The notes: generated from the sequence alone by a model not told the origin. A stretch of DNA of 64,000 nucleotides from Bagarius yarrelli (GCA_005784505.1 VCAZ01000021.1:3599308-3663307); one strand, 5' to 3'. Counted from the stretch's first letter, positions 44,243 through 57,099 are shown. Program-made: numbers and translations.

Positions 44243-45507
44243 TCTTACACGTACACACGCTGATATGCAGGGGGACATGCAATCCTTCATCACAGAGGCC
44301 AGAGAGAAGCTGCATTTGGCTGTCCCGGCAGTCCGACACATTCTGACTCGGGCTCGAGTTACGGGCTATAGTGGGATCTGTTAGAAGTGGCAGCTATACC
44401 TGGCAGCAGGGTTACCAGCTTGAAGAAGGTTCCTGCTTTGACACTGTTTTGCTGCTTTGACAAACTGTGAAAAAGGCTACCTTTTATACATTTTTGCTAA
44501 AAAAAAAAATTAAATCTATGTTGAAAGAAAAAGTCAGTTTTCCTCTAAATGTGTATGAGGAAATGAGAAGAAAAAGAGGAGGAAAAAAAAAGCAGAAATA
44601 TTGGTCAGAAATGAACCCAGCTAGTGGTTTTGGCCACGACAGTGTCTATACCTTCTAACAATTCTGGCTACAAGGCTCAACAGGCAGCAAGTGGATTAAT
44701 GCATGCTAAGAGCCCTACAGCATTCGACAGCTATATTAATTACACTGGTCAACTAGTCACCCAACAGAGATAACCGTTAGCAACAGCCGTTAGAGCAAGG
44801 CCAGTGAGATAGGGATCAAAGAGACAGGTGTTAGCATAAAGTCAGTGACATATGATGAACCCAGCGCGGCCGATTACGAGCGGATGCAGAAAAAAGCTAG
44901 TTTAGAGAAAAGCCAGGTTTACACTGTGCAACTTTTAATAATCTTTTGCGATCAGTGCTTGTCAGACTTTAGGAACATGATCTCAATGTCACACCGTAGG
45001 CTCTCAGTTGTCATGTTAGGCTGAACAATAGTCTAATTAAAAACAGACGCACACAGGAAGACTCGTGAGCAGTTTTACGTAATCATTGTGTGACGCATTC
45101 CATAACCTGCGTTATAAAAAGGTAGCCAGGAGCAATCAAACATAAAAACATCTGCAGCAGTAAATTTTGATACTTAATACTTTAATAAGTTTCATTTCGA
45201 CACCAATTTCGACAATTTGCTCAACTAATCTGAGCTAAACAAAAGGATCCACATTTACTGAGTGAAACTGCTTTAGGTTTAAATTTATAAAATAACCGTA
45301 AGGGAATAGTGTGTGTACTGACTTAAAGAGTTTGGGATAGTGGAGGCTGGCTAATGACACCTGACCTGTGCTTTATTTTCCATTTTCCACTTTTTGGCAT
45401 CACTACTAAAACACACTTACAAGCAAATTTCCGCATTTCTTGCATTCTTTGGGAAACCAGTATAGAACGCCAATAAAAACATTTGCTCTATTATTCATTT
45501 AACAATT
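44243..45507. other. Intron 1, nothing recognised
   Basis: 44920-45010 (CCAGGTTTACACTGTGCAAC and after) resembles a dispersed repeat but I cannot name it. Confidence 0.35.
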
Positions 45508-45582
45508 CATCCATCTTCTATACCCGCCTATTCCCTAATTCAGGGTCACAGGGACCTGTTGGAGCCCATCCCAGCTGTCTCT
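45508..45582 (+). repeat. Common fish dispersed repeat (CATCCATCTTCTATACC)
   Basis: CATCCATCTTCTATACCCGC, then TCAGGGTCACAGGGACCTG and GGAGCCCATCCCAGCTG. This text recurs throughout teleost genomes. Its parent element is unknown to me. Confidence 0.65.
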
Positions 45583-46654
45583 GGAAAAAAAAAAAAATCT
45601 ACAATTTAAATGAATGTCTTATTTCATCACATTTTACAGTTGTGAGGACAAACATTATGATCTTAAACTTTCCTCAAGTAACATCTTTCCATTAGTATGA
45701 AATAAATACCACTTAAATAACAAAGCAAAAGCTTAAATATGAAAATAAATTTGTAAAACCTGTTTGTTTTTTCGTTTACCATGTTTTTAGAAAACTTCCA
45801 GTGTTTCTCTCAGTCTCACATGCAGTGTCTTCAGGGCTCACACAATTTGTAACTTTGAAGGAATTGTGCAACAGATCCAGAGTGTTTCTGACAAGTATAT
45901 AACAGCTATAAACAGGTATAATGGTGAATGCAAAAGCATTGGGAAAATCTGGATAGCCCGACTAGAAGACAATAGCCAGTCTAGTGATTTTGCGAGCGCC
46001 GGTCTTGCTCAGGCTCATGCACGCTGCACACGAGTAAGCCACACCCAATTATTGATGTCGTAGTATACACAAAATTTAAACACAAAATCCATTATGGTTG
46101 GCAATTCATTTAGCGATAATGATTTATACCATCATGCAGCCCAGCCCTACTGAGTGCTTATACTCAACTTCTACAAAAAGCAAAAAAAAAAAAAATGTAA
46201 ACAAGCGATATAGTAAAAAAAAAATAAAAAATATAGGCACTATACACAATTTTTTTCAATAAAAAGGTAGTGCAGAGGTGTGAAGCAAGCAAATCCTGTG
46301 TCACAGTCACAAATCATGTGACTTTGCCCAGTTCATTTTTTTTTTATTTTTCTTTGATAGTGTTTTGATGTAATTGTGTTTTTGTTGTTTTTTACTGTAC
46401 GGTAGGTAGAGTAGAGCTGGAGGTATAAAAGAGTAAAACTGAGTGTAAAACCGCGAAAATGCCAGTAAAGTGAAACTATAGAAGAGTATTTTTGAGCTGC
46501 TTATTCATGCAACGGTTTCGATTAAAAGATTTTTAATAGTACTGAAGGCTCATCACAGCATATTTACCTTGTAAAAAGAATATAACAGTTAAAGAAATTT
46601 GTGAAGGATTTTTTTATTTACGGTTTCCAAAAGTCATTGCGTTTTAGAAAAATG
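45583..46654. other. Intron 1, A/T runs only
   Basis: A-runs at 46184-46195 and T-runs at 46338-46347; no gene. Confidence 0.4.
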
Positions 46655-46800
46655 ATACAATTCCAAAGAAGTTGGGCCGCTCAGCAAAATCAGCATAAAA
46701 ACTGTACGCAATGATCTGCAAATCTCGTAGAGTGAATTATTTTATTCACATTACAACATAGCAAACATGAAACCATCTAGTTCTGTGTGTGTAAACTTTA
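46655..46800 (+). repeat. Tc1 terminal-repeat fragment (15666 family)
   Basis: TACAATTCCAAAGAAGTTGG, ATGATCTGCAAATCTC and TTTTATTCACATTACAACAT follow the same order as the left arm at 15666-15780. Confidence 0.6.
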
Positions 46801-47618
46801 CTAAACATCCTTGTGAGGCTGTTTTACTATGTTGTAAAGTTTTACTAATAAAAAGCATAATTTTTTATATTTGGTGTATAAAACATCGCTGCTACTGAAC
46901 AACCTGTTGACGACAGATGGCCTAAAATTCCATAGACTAAAAGTTTAATCCTGAATCTTTCCAATCTTTTACATACAGTTTTCATTATTTTGAGGAAAGT
47001 AGTTGATAAAAAACAGAGCTCTGATACTGACACAGTCTTGATAATAATAATAATTAATTAATTCTTTTAATTAAGTAAACACGATATTTCAAAACTTTGG
47101 TGCTGTGGGTGTTTTCTGCTGATGGACTGATGATCACTAGGTTGCGCGCTCACATCTTATCCCTAGGAGTCCAAACGAAAATTAACATGCTTCTATTTTT
47201 TAACAAGAATCAATAGTATCAAACGCATGTTGTTTTGTTCCAGATGTTTGGTGTTTTCAAAAGATTAAGCAGTTTAGATCAGCGCCTTTCTGCAGTGTAG
47301 ATCAGCACACGTGGTTTGTTCAGACAATTAATGAAGCCGAGTTTCCCCTTGGAATAACTTTTATTTGCGGGGAGGGACTGCTTGCTTTGGGGTTTTCTGC
47401 CATCCGGAAAAAGTTAATTAATTAAAAAAGAGAAATTAATAATTGATTTTACTGTGGTTCAATTATAGAAATTTTCTCAAGGCACACAATAGTCATTTTA
47501 AGCACATGATTTGATGATAAGATCGCAACACAGAGCTTGTGAATCAGTGCATGACAACAGAGTTTCTGTTTTTCAAGCTGACATTTTTTATAGTTAGAAC
47601 TGTACAAGTTATAAAGGG

Positions 47619-47656
<38 letters not shown>

Positions 47657-47844
47657 CAACATAAAAACCAAACAAAAGTATAAACTCCATATTGCCAAGC
47701 AGGATAATGGTATTACAGGAGCTGCTAATCTCCTGAACGCGTCGCACACTACAGCCTCCTGAGTTTTACACAGAATGATTCAAAAAACAAATTGAACAGC
47801 AGTTCTGTGGGTGGAAATGCCTTGTTGATTTGAGAAATCAGAGG
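46801..47844. other. Intron 1, one (TG)n
   Basis: (TG)n at 47620-47654; otherwise nothing recognised. Confidence 0.45.
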
Positions 47845-47975
47845 ACATTTACGGCATGTGGCAGACGCTTGCATCTGGAATTACTAACCTTATTTTTAGT
47901 TTTTTTTCTACAACTAAGCAGTAAGGGTTAAGGGCCTGTATAAGGGCCCAGCAGTGGCAATTTGCTGATCATAAG
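47845..47975 (-). repeat. tRNA-derived SINE, family A, 3' part
   Basis: ACATTTACGGCATGTGGCAG, ACAACTAAGCAGTAAGGGTT and AAGGGCCCAGCAGTGGCAA, the inverse of the SINE tail and body. Confidence 0.7.
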
Positions 47976-48280
47976 ACTAATCAGAAGTTTGCTACTGCTT
48001 GCCCCGAGGAGAGAATAAGCAGTCCGACATAATCAGGGAGAGTAACTGATATAATCACTCATTATTTTAATTAGCAGATCATATTAAAAAGTATAAACTA
48101 TCAAACTTCCCTAATATATAGACATGTTTGCCAAACAAAAAAAGAAGCCAAACAAAGTCAACCCACAATGAGTCCAACAATATTATCTGTTTTTTTTTTA
48201 CTTTTTAAAATTGTTTAAAGAGATTCAACCCCAAAACAATTGAGGGCGTTGCCTTCAGGATGCGCACATGATTTTCCACA

Positions 48281-48448
48281 CGTCCTTATCCAGAGCAACT
48301 TACATTTATCTCAGGTATACAACTGAGCAATTGGGGGTTAAGAGCTTTGCTCAGGGCCCACCGTGATGGCTTGGAGGTGCTGGGAATCGAACTCTGGTCT
48401 TTCTGGTATCAGTCCAACACCTTAACCACTAAGCCACCACTTCCCCCA
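48281..48448 (-). repeat. tRNA-derived SINE, family A, near-complete
   Basis: The minus-strand head GGGGGAAGTGGTGGCTTAGT and GGTTAAGGTGTTGGACTG, the B box GTTCGATTCCC, then the body and CTCTGGATAAGGAC tail. A well-preserved copy. Confidence 0.8.
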
Positions 48449-48726
48449 CCTCTTCTACATGCAATAGTATGATTAGAGTGTTGGAAAGTCACATTTTTTT
48501 ATGGGAAAAGTCATATCGCAAGACAAATTTTTTGCCCTAGAAACTCGCCTTCAACTCATAAACCTAAACCAGTTACATCCCAAAAGAACATCGGTCTAAT
48601 TTAATGGTCATGAAAGTCAGAAGTCTGAGTCAGACAACAGTAAGCGACATTGCACAATTCACTTGCATAAGCCAGGCTGTACCCAATGATATAGTTAACC
48701 TATCACTTTTATTTCAGTCCTCTGAT

Positions 48727-48756
48727 TACCCCCCCCCCACACACACACACACACCC
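48727..48756. repeat. C-run plus (CA)n
   Basis: CCCCCCCCC followed by CA repeats. Confidence 0.9.
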
Positions 48757-49149
48757 ATTCCCTCCCTCTGCATACCACAGACACGCCGTCATGGCTGTGC
48801 ACCACAACATCCCCCACTTTAAATATATATCCCCACCTCTATCTTCAGGGCTTTCCCTCAGCCCAGTAATCCATCGTTTCACTTGAGCAGCTGACTTTCC
48901 GTATCTCGCTCTGTACAGTATATGGGCTGCTCTGTCACACTGCACTGAGAGACAGAGGAACTGAAGACGTGTCCATGCTCGCCTAATCTTTCCCGTTTTG
49001 TGCCAAAAAAAAAAAAGAAAGGAAAGGAGGAAAAAAAAACCTGGCACCATTATAGTGCATTCCTATGTAGACAAAAAATAGACGTAAAGAATAAGCAATC
49101 CTGATAGCAGGAATCACCCGCTATGTATTTATGGCTAATGTCAAACAGC

Positions 49150-49192
49150 CAGACATAGACAGACAGACGAACAGACAGACAGACAGACAAAT
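49150..49192. repeat. (GACA)n microsatellite
   Basis: ACAGACAGACGAACAGACAG and further GACA units. Confidence 0.9.
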
Positions 49193-49302
49193 ACACAAGC
49201 TCCACAGGATCACACACTTCTGACAGAGTTCAGTAGGGAGCAACTTTAAATGTTACAAACGGTGTTCTTTTATTTTCTATTAGTTTAATAAATGATGTGG
49301 AT

Positions 49303-49430
49303 TTGGTAGTTCAGTGGTTCAAGTGTTGGATTTATAAAAATCTCATCCAGCACCATCAAGCTGCCATTACGCGAAACCCTTAACCTTTAGATAAATGCTA
49401 TAAATGTAAGTCACTCTGGATAGGGGCGAC
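49303..49430 (+). repeat. tRNA-derived SINE, family A
   Basis: TTTGGTAGTTCAGTGGTTCA (A box), then CCAGCACCATCAAGCTGCC and the tail GTAAGTCACTCTGGATAGGG. The B box region is deleted. Confidence 0.75.
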
Positions 49431-50580
49431 TTACATCAAGAGCAACAATTCGGTTGATCTTAACTTGCAAGCAAAATCAACAAAGATCTAAAATGTTTTT
49501 GACACTTGTCTGTACGTCCGTATTAAGATGACAGCAAAAGAATAAAAAGAGGTCATGAAGTGTAAGATCTGATTCTTACATCCTGTAGGTTTCCAAAACA
49601 GTCATTACTTTAAAAACAGTTTATATTAAAGGCAGTCATCCAAAAGGACAGGTTTTGGAACGTTCCACTCTATGACCCAATAGTGTGGATTAAGGCCACA
49701 AAAGAAAATGACACTCGCTTTAATTCACTCTCCGTTTAGCCCCACACAGCAATTTCTGCATGCACGTAATAGGTATACTTGTTTAAATGCAAAACTTTTA
49801 GCCAATGGGTGTTTACTTCTGAAGCAACAATCTGCCACGCCTATTTAGACTGAGAATTCTAATTTCAGATTATGCTGTTACTGACCAGTAAAAAATAAAT
49901 AATAAATAAATAATAATTGAAGTAGATTAAGACCCCTTTTAAGTAAAACTGAGAAGCCAAAATGTTTTTTAAGCAAGTGATATGTTTATGTAAAAATCAC
50001 AGAGCTGCTCATATAGGTGGTGATATGACGTACAAATTCTATGATGATAAAAATGTTTAAAGAGAAATATGCCCAAATATTTGGCATTACTCTAAAATAC
50101 TACATGAAAACATCTGTTAGAGTTTATTTTATAAGAAGCCCAAGAAGAAAAGTCTACCGCTGCACTAGAGGGAAAAAATTGTAGAAAATTTTAAAACTCA
50201 CCTGCTTTCAATCCGTTTGGCGTTAATAAAGTTTTAATAATTTATTTTAAAAATTATTACAAAAAAGCGTACTGATCCCTAATTTATGAAAAAAATTAAT
50301 GTGATTTTATTTGAATAATTAATCAGTAATATAATTTTAATATCTTCATTACCATCGGCGTACATTGAGGAATGGACATTTCTCTTTTAGAAGGCAGTGA
50401 ACAGCTTGAATTCATCTACCTAATCACACCATATAAATCTGATATGAAGAACAGACAAAATAAAACACTGTATATTCTGATATGTGGAAAAATCTAAAAT
50501 TTTAAAAATACTAATACATTTTGACAGAAACCATACCGTATAATATGGACTGGAGATATCACATTGTATAATATCCAATT
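49431..50580. other. Intron 1, nothing recognised
   Basis: AT-rich unique-looking sequence. Confidence 0.45.
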
Positions 50581-50622
<42 letters not shown>

Positions 50623-50625
50623 TAC
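50581..50625. repeat. (TA)-(CA)n microsatellite
   Basis: TATATATA then about 12 CA units. Confidence 0.95.
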
Positions 50626-50929
50626 GTATAATCTGCTCAAAACACGCTGATAAAACCGTAATAAACCGATAAACCGTAACCCACTGATAACGTATAATCA
50701 GACACTGAGAAGTGGAATCAGAAAAGATAAACATATAATCTGGGTAACATTTGCATGTGGTATTGTCTTTCACACGAACAACATCATATAATCCAACATT
50801 ACACAATTGGGTGCTGAGTTTTTTTACAGAATACTTTCTCTGCATTATTTTATACACTGACAGGTAATACTGAAAGAACGCTAAAATCACTGAGCAAAAC
50901 CCAGCTCTAGTTCCCCAGTACTAACTGTC

Positions 50930-51230
50930 AAATGCATGAACAGCCTGTTTACGTTCACCCTGTTTTCTTGTGCAGACGCTTCGGTCACTGATCGTCTTCC
51001 TTAACAGCAGGCAGCAGTATCTGTAGTAAAGCGGCCCTTGATTGATCTCTTCTGGTGCTGCTGTGGCAGATTTCGAGAGAAGGATCTAATGACATGCTAT
51101 CTCTGATGCATTTGTTTTTGCCAGCGCTGCAGAACTTCTGGCCTAATTGCTAGAGCTGGGACGTTAGATACTTTTCTCAGGGCAGTGAAGATCCTCACTG
51201 ACCTCTGATGAAATTTAAACTGTTCTGGTG
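50930..51230. other. Repeat-free island, candidate conserved element
   Basis: Balanced DNA in an AT-rich neighbourhood, with TGATTGATC, GCCTAATTGC and TCTGATGCATTTG. No splice-bounded coding frame. Function not shown. Confidence 0.25.
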
Positions 51231-51929
51231 TATTTATAATAAAAATATTTTCTGAATAAGTAAACATCATTGCAAAAAAGTCCTCCTAAGGTAATTAATT
51301 TATCACTAATTAAAAACCAAACCATTCCTTTCTGAGGTTTTCACTGCAAAATGTGGTATTTTCATTAAATCAACAGAAAGTGCGAAAAAACAGATTTGTT
51401 AAATTAACTAAGGTTAATACATGCCGTGAAAGTTAATTTTAACATTATTATTTAACAATACTAGATTTTTAAAGTAGTTAATTTTATTAATACTTTACTG
51501 CTTAAATATTAACATTGCTAATTTTGTTTAAATTTGAATACATTTACATTTAGCATACAAATGAAATGTTTATGGGGCGAACAATATTAACAATATTTTA
51601 AATTTCCAACACTATAATCCTGTTCCTACCTGTAAGAACAAACATTTAGAAGAGACATGCAAATCAAGCTAGTTATGAAATGAATAGATAGATGTGCAGA
51701 GGAGGGATAGTGGGCATTAGGGGAAATCGAGTTATCAATGCATCTAAATTCTTTCTTTAATTCCTGAATCGATTCTCAAAAGTCCAGAATAAATTCTAAA
51801 TTCAAATAAGATTGCGATGGTGCGAGTCTGCGCGTGCAAGAAACAGAAAAATTATATATGTGTAACAGAGCGTTCCTCGCCAGTTCGCCCATTTTACTAA
51901 AATAAAGAATGAAAGCAGTCACACATAGA
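51231..51929. other. Intron 1, AT-rich, nothing recognised
   Basis: Mostly A/T, with no named repeat. Confidence 0.45.
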
Positions 51930-52010
51930 GGATGACGAGGATACGGATAGGTAAAGGCAGATGATTTGCTGTGGCTACCCCTAAGGGGAACAGCTGAAAG
52001 GAGAAGTATA
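51930..52010 (+). mobile_element. 3' tail of the 12045 LINE family
   Basis: GCAGATGATTTGCTGTGGCT, ACCCCTAAGGGGAACAGC and AAAGGAGAAG match the end of the LINE at 13160-13215 (ATTCGCTGTGGCAACCC, AAAGGGAACAGCC, AAAGGAGAAG). A 5'-truncated copy. Confidence 0.7.
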
Positions 52011-53350
52011 AAATATAGATCTGTCAAAAATAAAAAAAAAAAAAAAAAAAAAGAGAGTAGCTTTTGAACGCATGCCGAAGGCAGGAGCATTGTGGGTTTT
52101 CCAGTTTCGCTGACCAAAAAAAATAAAAGTGGAAACTTCGTAAACGCTCTTCAGTTGGCTTTGCTTGGCTTTCCACTGTTGCAAACAAGTCTATAAATGC
52201 CCCTGATATCTGCACAACTTAGCCGGCATATGGCGAAAATTTCAATTCTTAAGACTAAAATTTGTAAGGAATGGCGATCGTATAACAAGGTCCCACGGTC
52301 ATTTTTAGACCTTTAAGACCTTAAAGATTAAACGATTTATGGCTTCTCTCCCAATCCTGAAAAAAAGATAGAAATGTTTTTTTTTTTGTTTTTTTTACAA
52401 ACAGCTACTGAACAGCTGAAAAAATGTAGACTAGGCTGCTTCGCTTGTAAACAAATAGTCCTGATGTTCAATGTTGGTAGCTGATGTAGCAACTCGAGCT
52501 GTAGCGAGTAGAGGAAAATCAATGCAGGCTTTCTGAGTGCACAGGGACTCCCTGCACTCTACCTGATTAATAGCAACCATTCAAAAGGGCACCAGTCTAA
52601 TAATCACTAGAAAAACAATCAACACACGGTGCAGTCGTGTTCTTCATTACATACAAGATGTGTTTGAAGACACATTTACAGTGGTACATGCATTCCTGCA
52701 CAACTCTAACACAACACTAAAAGACAGAGCATTGTCCTCTCTAGGGTGAAGAACAATGTTTTATTAGACCATACCTTAAAGCTGTCAAGCATCCTGACAA
52801 ATAAAGCTCTATAACAGACACCTTGAAATATTGTCACACATTTACCGTTAAACAGGATCTGAAAAAAATATTCTATTCTTACTTTAAATATAATAATATA
52901 CGAAACTATGAAATAGCAGCAAAATATAAAATCTTTTTAGACTGCCTTTATAAGCAAAGAGGCAAATTAAAGTATTTTATTCAAGGTGACTTATTCAGGA
53001 GATCTTCGTCTGACATTTTACCAAATATACAAGACTTTATACAAGATATTTTCAAGTAACTTATTTTTGTCCAAAGTATCTGAAGATTTCTATTTCAAAA
53101 TGCTTTATCATTTCAACCTTTGTGTGGAGAAGAAACCTAAATTTAAAGCATTTGGGCAAATAATTTTTAACCAAAAAAAATCATCTTTATTAGCTTGTGC
53201 AATAGTATCTTAAATCAACAATTTAACAGAATTAATAAAAATATCTCATCTAAGGTTTTTGTTTTTAAGATATACTAAGGTAGCTTAAGTCATCTTGTTT
53301 AATGTATGTGAAAATCTTTTCCAAAGTGTTTTATCTAAGGTATCGTATAG
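52011..53350. other. Intron 1, A-runs; no gene
   Basis: A-run at 52033-52052. The AT-rich frame 52823-53059 is Lys/Tyr/Phe-rich with no domain and is best read as chance. Confidence 0.45.
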
Positions 53351-53700
53351 TACAGACAGACCTAGACTTACGATAGGGTTACCTTTCAGGAGAACCCAAA
53401 CCCAAAAACGGAAATACTGTAGGTCGATAGAGTCATACCCTCTATAATGCGGTCCCAGGTAGCCCTCGTAGTTTATAAGAGTACAGTATGCAAGGTTATA
53501 GGGTACGTGAATGGCAATAATACTAATATTTACAATACTAAATATGCCATGGGAAAAATCGCAACATGGTCACACAATGTTATCATTAACCAAAGAAGTG
53601 TGCGACTGGGCCGGGTGAACACTGACCATAAGACGGCTGTAGATGTGTGTTCACGTTTCTTAGCCACACAAAATGTAAAAAAACAAGGGGGTTGCCTGTA
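53351..53700. mobile_element. MITE, 350 bp, TACAGRCA termini
   Basis: It begins TACAGACAGACCTAGACTTA and ends GGGGGTTGCCTGTA, so the termini are short inverted repeats (TACAGACAGACC / TACAGGCAACCC). Partial relatives lie at 21653-21716 and 37759-37843. The 84-codon frame inside shows no transposase motif. Superfamily unknown. Confidence 0.6.
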
Positions 53701-54289
53701 AGTATTGTGTCCAATTTCAAACCAAAATATCTTACATCATACCATACCTAAAGTATTTTTTAGCATCATATTCGAACCTGATAATAAAATGTCTCTCTAA
53801 AGTGTAATCTAACATATTTAATAGAAAATGTAATTTTGAGGTACCATAATAAATATTCTCCAATGTATCAAATAGACTGCCCTGTGTTGCATCTCTCATT
53901 CCTGTCTGCTGCCATTATATTTAAACACAACACAACTGGCACTTTCATGGCTTTCTCATGACTGTTCTGAAAGACAGTGCACATTCCGGGTGTGTAGCAT
54001 TCATGGGAAGAGGAACTGGATTTGACAAATCGGAACGCTTACCAGGTTTCAAGTTCTCAGAAGTGCTCAGACAGAGACACGCGGCTTCAATCTAATTAGC
54101 ATTACAAGCGAGTAAAGGAGTGTATCGATTGTGAAATGCTTGCTATTGACAGAAGCTCACAAGAGTGCATTTTCTCAAAAATGCACAAGCCATTATACAT
54201 ATTGTTATCTGAAATTTGCAAAATCTGATGTGGTTTGAATAGATCCTTCGCTCAGGACACAGAAATAATGTAGGGCTTACAGGGAATAC
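53701..54289. other. Intron 1, nothing recognised
   Basis: No repeat or exon that I can support. Confidence 0.4.
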
Positions 54290-54830
54290 AAGGAAAAGCA
54301 GTTTTAATCAATTCCAAGAAACACTATTTGCCTTAAACCACAAGCCAAGTTTGCATTTTAAACAAGTCATGTGTTGTCTGAATATGGACGGCGTAACACA
54401 ATAATAGTAAATGGTAAACATACTGTAAAGGGCGTCTTCATTATGTTCCCCTCTTGCTGCAGACCTTGCAAGAGCAAAAGGTGCAAGGTGCAACTGCAAT
54501 TTGCAGCAGTGGTAATGGCTTGGCAAATTGAAAAGTCACCTGAACAAATATTGGTAATGCAGTCTGTCCGCTGGCATGGCAACCATATAAAAGAGAGTAG
54601 AGATATGACAGAGGAAGGAAAAGCGAGCGGGATTAACCCCCTAAACTGCACATTAACAAAATACAATTTAATAGTAGGCAAATTAAGCTCATAAGCTCCA
54701 ATTTGGTTTTCAAAGCAAGTCGACTCAAAAGCCTCAGATGATTTGGCCTCATTTGCACTAAACCAGTACATTATATAGAGATCTACTATTCCTCCTAATT
54801 CACTGTGACTAATGGCCATGACTGCTGAGC
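54290..54830. other. Longest repeat-free island, best candidate conserved intronic element
   Basis: About 540 bases without any simple repeat or transposon text. It carries many TAAT and TTTGCAT-type cores (GTTTGCATTTTAAAC, TTTGCACTAAACC, CTCATTTGCAC) and a run CTGCAATTTGCAGCAG. Both strands have open frames over 100 codons (54371-54694 plus; 54367-54819 minus), but neither has a domain or a splice-consistent exon. A regulatory role is inference. Confidence 0.35.
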
Positions 54831-54937
54831 ATACCTAAAGCGCTGCGAAGCAAATATAGAGAAAAGAACACAAACTGAGTGGAAATTAAATATGTCTTAA
54901 ACCCCTGCTGTAAAGAGCAGAAACAAATTAGACATAC

Positions 54938-54990
54938 AAAAAAAAAAAAAAAAAAACAACCGACCCCCCCCCCACACACACACACACACG
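54938..54990. repeat. A-run, C-run and (CA)n cluster
   Basis: An A-run of 18 at 54939-54956, CCCCCCCCC at 54965-54973, then CA units. Confidence 0.9.
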
Positions 54991-55473
54991 GACCCGAAAG
55001 CTGTAAAGGTGCCAAATTTTACATCCTGCTGTCTGTACTTAATATTAAACTCCCACTTACTAAACAGAAAAAAGTGTGTAAATGGGGTGAGTGTATTGAG
55101 TCTGCACATGTAAACTAGCTGACATTTTACCAGGGCCGCTAAGGATTTGCGGTATACTAGTATTAAGAAAATATTAGTATATATTAATCTCTCATACGGT
55201 ACAATGCCATCATTTTGCTGAATCCAGTATTTTATACTCTGCTGTTCCAAAATAATCTGAGAGAGATAATAATGTTATTTAAAATATAAGTTTAAATGTT
55301 AAAATAACACTTTACAATAAAGCAACGTGTAAAAATTCATTGGGTAAAGTCATTAATGACCTGCAGTGTTTAACAAGTTTTATGTAGTTAATTAATGTTT
55401 CCAGTGTTTCCCTTAATTAAACCCTTAATGACAAGCCTTATGTTAATTTCTGTTTTTTTCTTACACACATGTT

Positions 55474-55712
55474 AAGTTCAACACACATACCACACACACA
55501 CACACACATACACACACACACACACACACATAACACACACACAGACACACACACATACACACACACATTACACACACCCAACACACACACACACATACAC
55601 ACACATCCACGCACACACACACACATACACACACACAACATACACACACACATACACACACATACACACACATACACACACAAACTACACACACACCTAC
55701 GACACACAGACA
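55474..55712. repeat. Long interrupted (CA)n/(CATACA)n array
   Basis: About 240 bases of CA with frequent CATACA, CCA and TAA interruptions. Frames of Cys/Val or His/Thr across it are artefacts. Confidence 0.95.
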
Positions 55713-55728
55713 CATTGTAGAGTCCAAA

Positions 55729-55800
55729 ATAATAATAATAATAATCATAATAGACTTTATTTAGGGCGCCTTTCAGATCACTCAGGTTAACCTTACAACA
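55729..55800 (-). repeat. LINE 3' tail with (ATT)n end
   Basis: On the minus strand GTAAGGTTAACCTGAGTGAT, GAAAGGCGCCCTAAATAAAG and then ATTATTATT. This is the GGCGCC...TAAATAAAG layout of fish LINE tails. Confidence 0.55.
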
Positions 55801-56339
55801 AAAGAATAATAGTACAATGACAAAATAATATTAACAACAAAGGGAGAACACACACAGATGAACAAACAATGTGGTGGGGACAGTAATCATATGGGGTAAG
55901 CTATTCTAAACAAGTGAGTTTTTAAATAATTGTTGAGTTATTATACTGACTGCTGTCATTAAAAAAAAACAAATGAACAAGTGTTTGTGTTGGTTGTGTC
56001 AATTTTTCTAATTAATGCAGGTTCCATTTTCTTATTTTATGGCAGTTTGATGCAGGAATTTCTTTTAGGTGTTGCAATGAAATCCTGTGAAAAAAGGTGC
56101 ACTACACTGCACACAGTGTGAAGCACTTTTATCTTGGCTTTTGTAAAGAGCAACATTATCTCAAACCCATCTGCATCCTCTTTAAAATAAGAAACATGGA
56201 AGAGTGTTTGGTGACATACTGGTCAAGTTTCAGGCAGTGTATTACAATGACAGGTCAAACTTGCCAAACTTCACTGCGGCCAGATAATTCTGCAGTGAAG
56301 CCGAATATCCAACACTAACAGCTTCCTCAAGTGTCCTCG
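55801..56339. other. Intron 1, nothing recognised
   Basis: No repeat or exon recognised. Confidence 0.4.
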
Positions 56340-56640
56340 GCATGCCCTGCCCAAATGATCCTCCAGCATATTGTTAAACATAGAAGCAGATTTTACTGCA
56401 TTTCCGAAAGTTTAGATGGTCTGATCAGTTTTTGCAAGCCATGCACTGAGCCTGTTAGCTTCTTTTTACTTGTGCAAGTCTGAAAAGTGCAATAAGCTAA
56501 TGCACGAGTAAATTAATTAGAGCTCGTCAATGCCGTGACTTCACACTGACGCTGCAGTTTATGTTTTTAGACAAGAGCTTTGTGAAATGTTTCCAGCAGT
56601 GTTAATGTCACATTTGGCTCGAGGCACCAGGTGAATAAAT
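56340..56640. other. Repeat-free island, candidate conserved element
   Basis: Contains GTAAATTAATTAGAGCTC and CAATAAGCTAATGCACG, homeodomain-like cores in balanced DNA. No coding frame. Function not shown. Confidence 0.3.
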
Positions 56641-56830
56641 ATTTGGACATCTCAGTGCAATAATGTGTTGTAAAACCATTGGAAGATCCAATATCTGTTT
56701 ATTTAACATCACAAAATTACTTACAATTATCTGATTATAAATAATAACTATTCAGTTGTCTGAATAGTTCTAAATACACTGACATACTGGATGCACGTGT
56801 GAAATTTCACTCTAAACACTCTGGTTAATG

Positions 56831-56970
56831 TACATTTACAGCATTTGGCAGATGCACTTACTTAGAGCGACTTACATTTATCTCCTTTATACAATTGGGA
56901 CTTGCTCAGGGGCCCAACAGTGGTAACTTCAATAAACAGTCTAACAGCGCAACCACTGCGCTACCACTTT
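56831..56970 (-). repeat. tRNA-derived SINE, family A, complete
   Basis: TTTACAGCATTTGGCAGATG, AGAGCGACTTACATTTATC, GCTCAGGGGCCCAACAGTGG and the head inverse CAACCACTGCGCTACCAC. Confidence 0.85.
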
Positions 56971-57099
56971 GTTTTCCTAACAAACAATTAGAAGTTGTAT
57001 TTAGTTTAGTCTGTAATGGAAACCATAGTATTTGACTCATCACATTATAATAAATGGGTTAGATGATGGTTGTGTTGTTGACCAGCTGATCACTGATAT

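Noticed and set aside
52823..53059. AT-rich 78-codon open frame
   Set aside because: Lys/Tyr/Phe/Ile composition follows the base composition; nothing recognisable.
55438..55748. Cys/Val-rich and His/Thr-rich open frames
   Set aside because: Translations of a (CA)n/(TG)n array.
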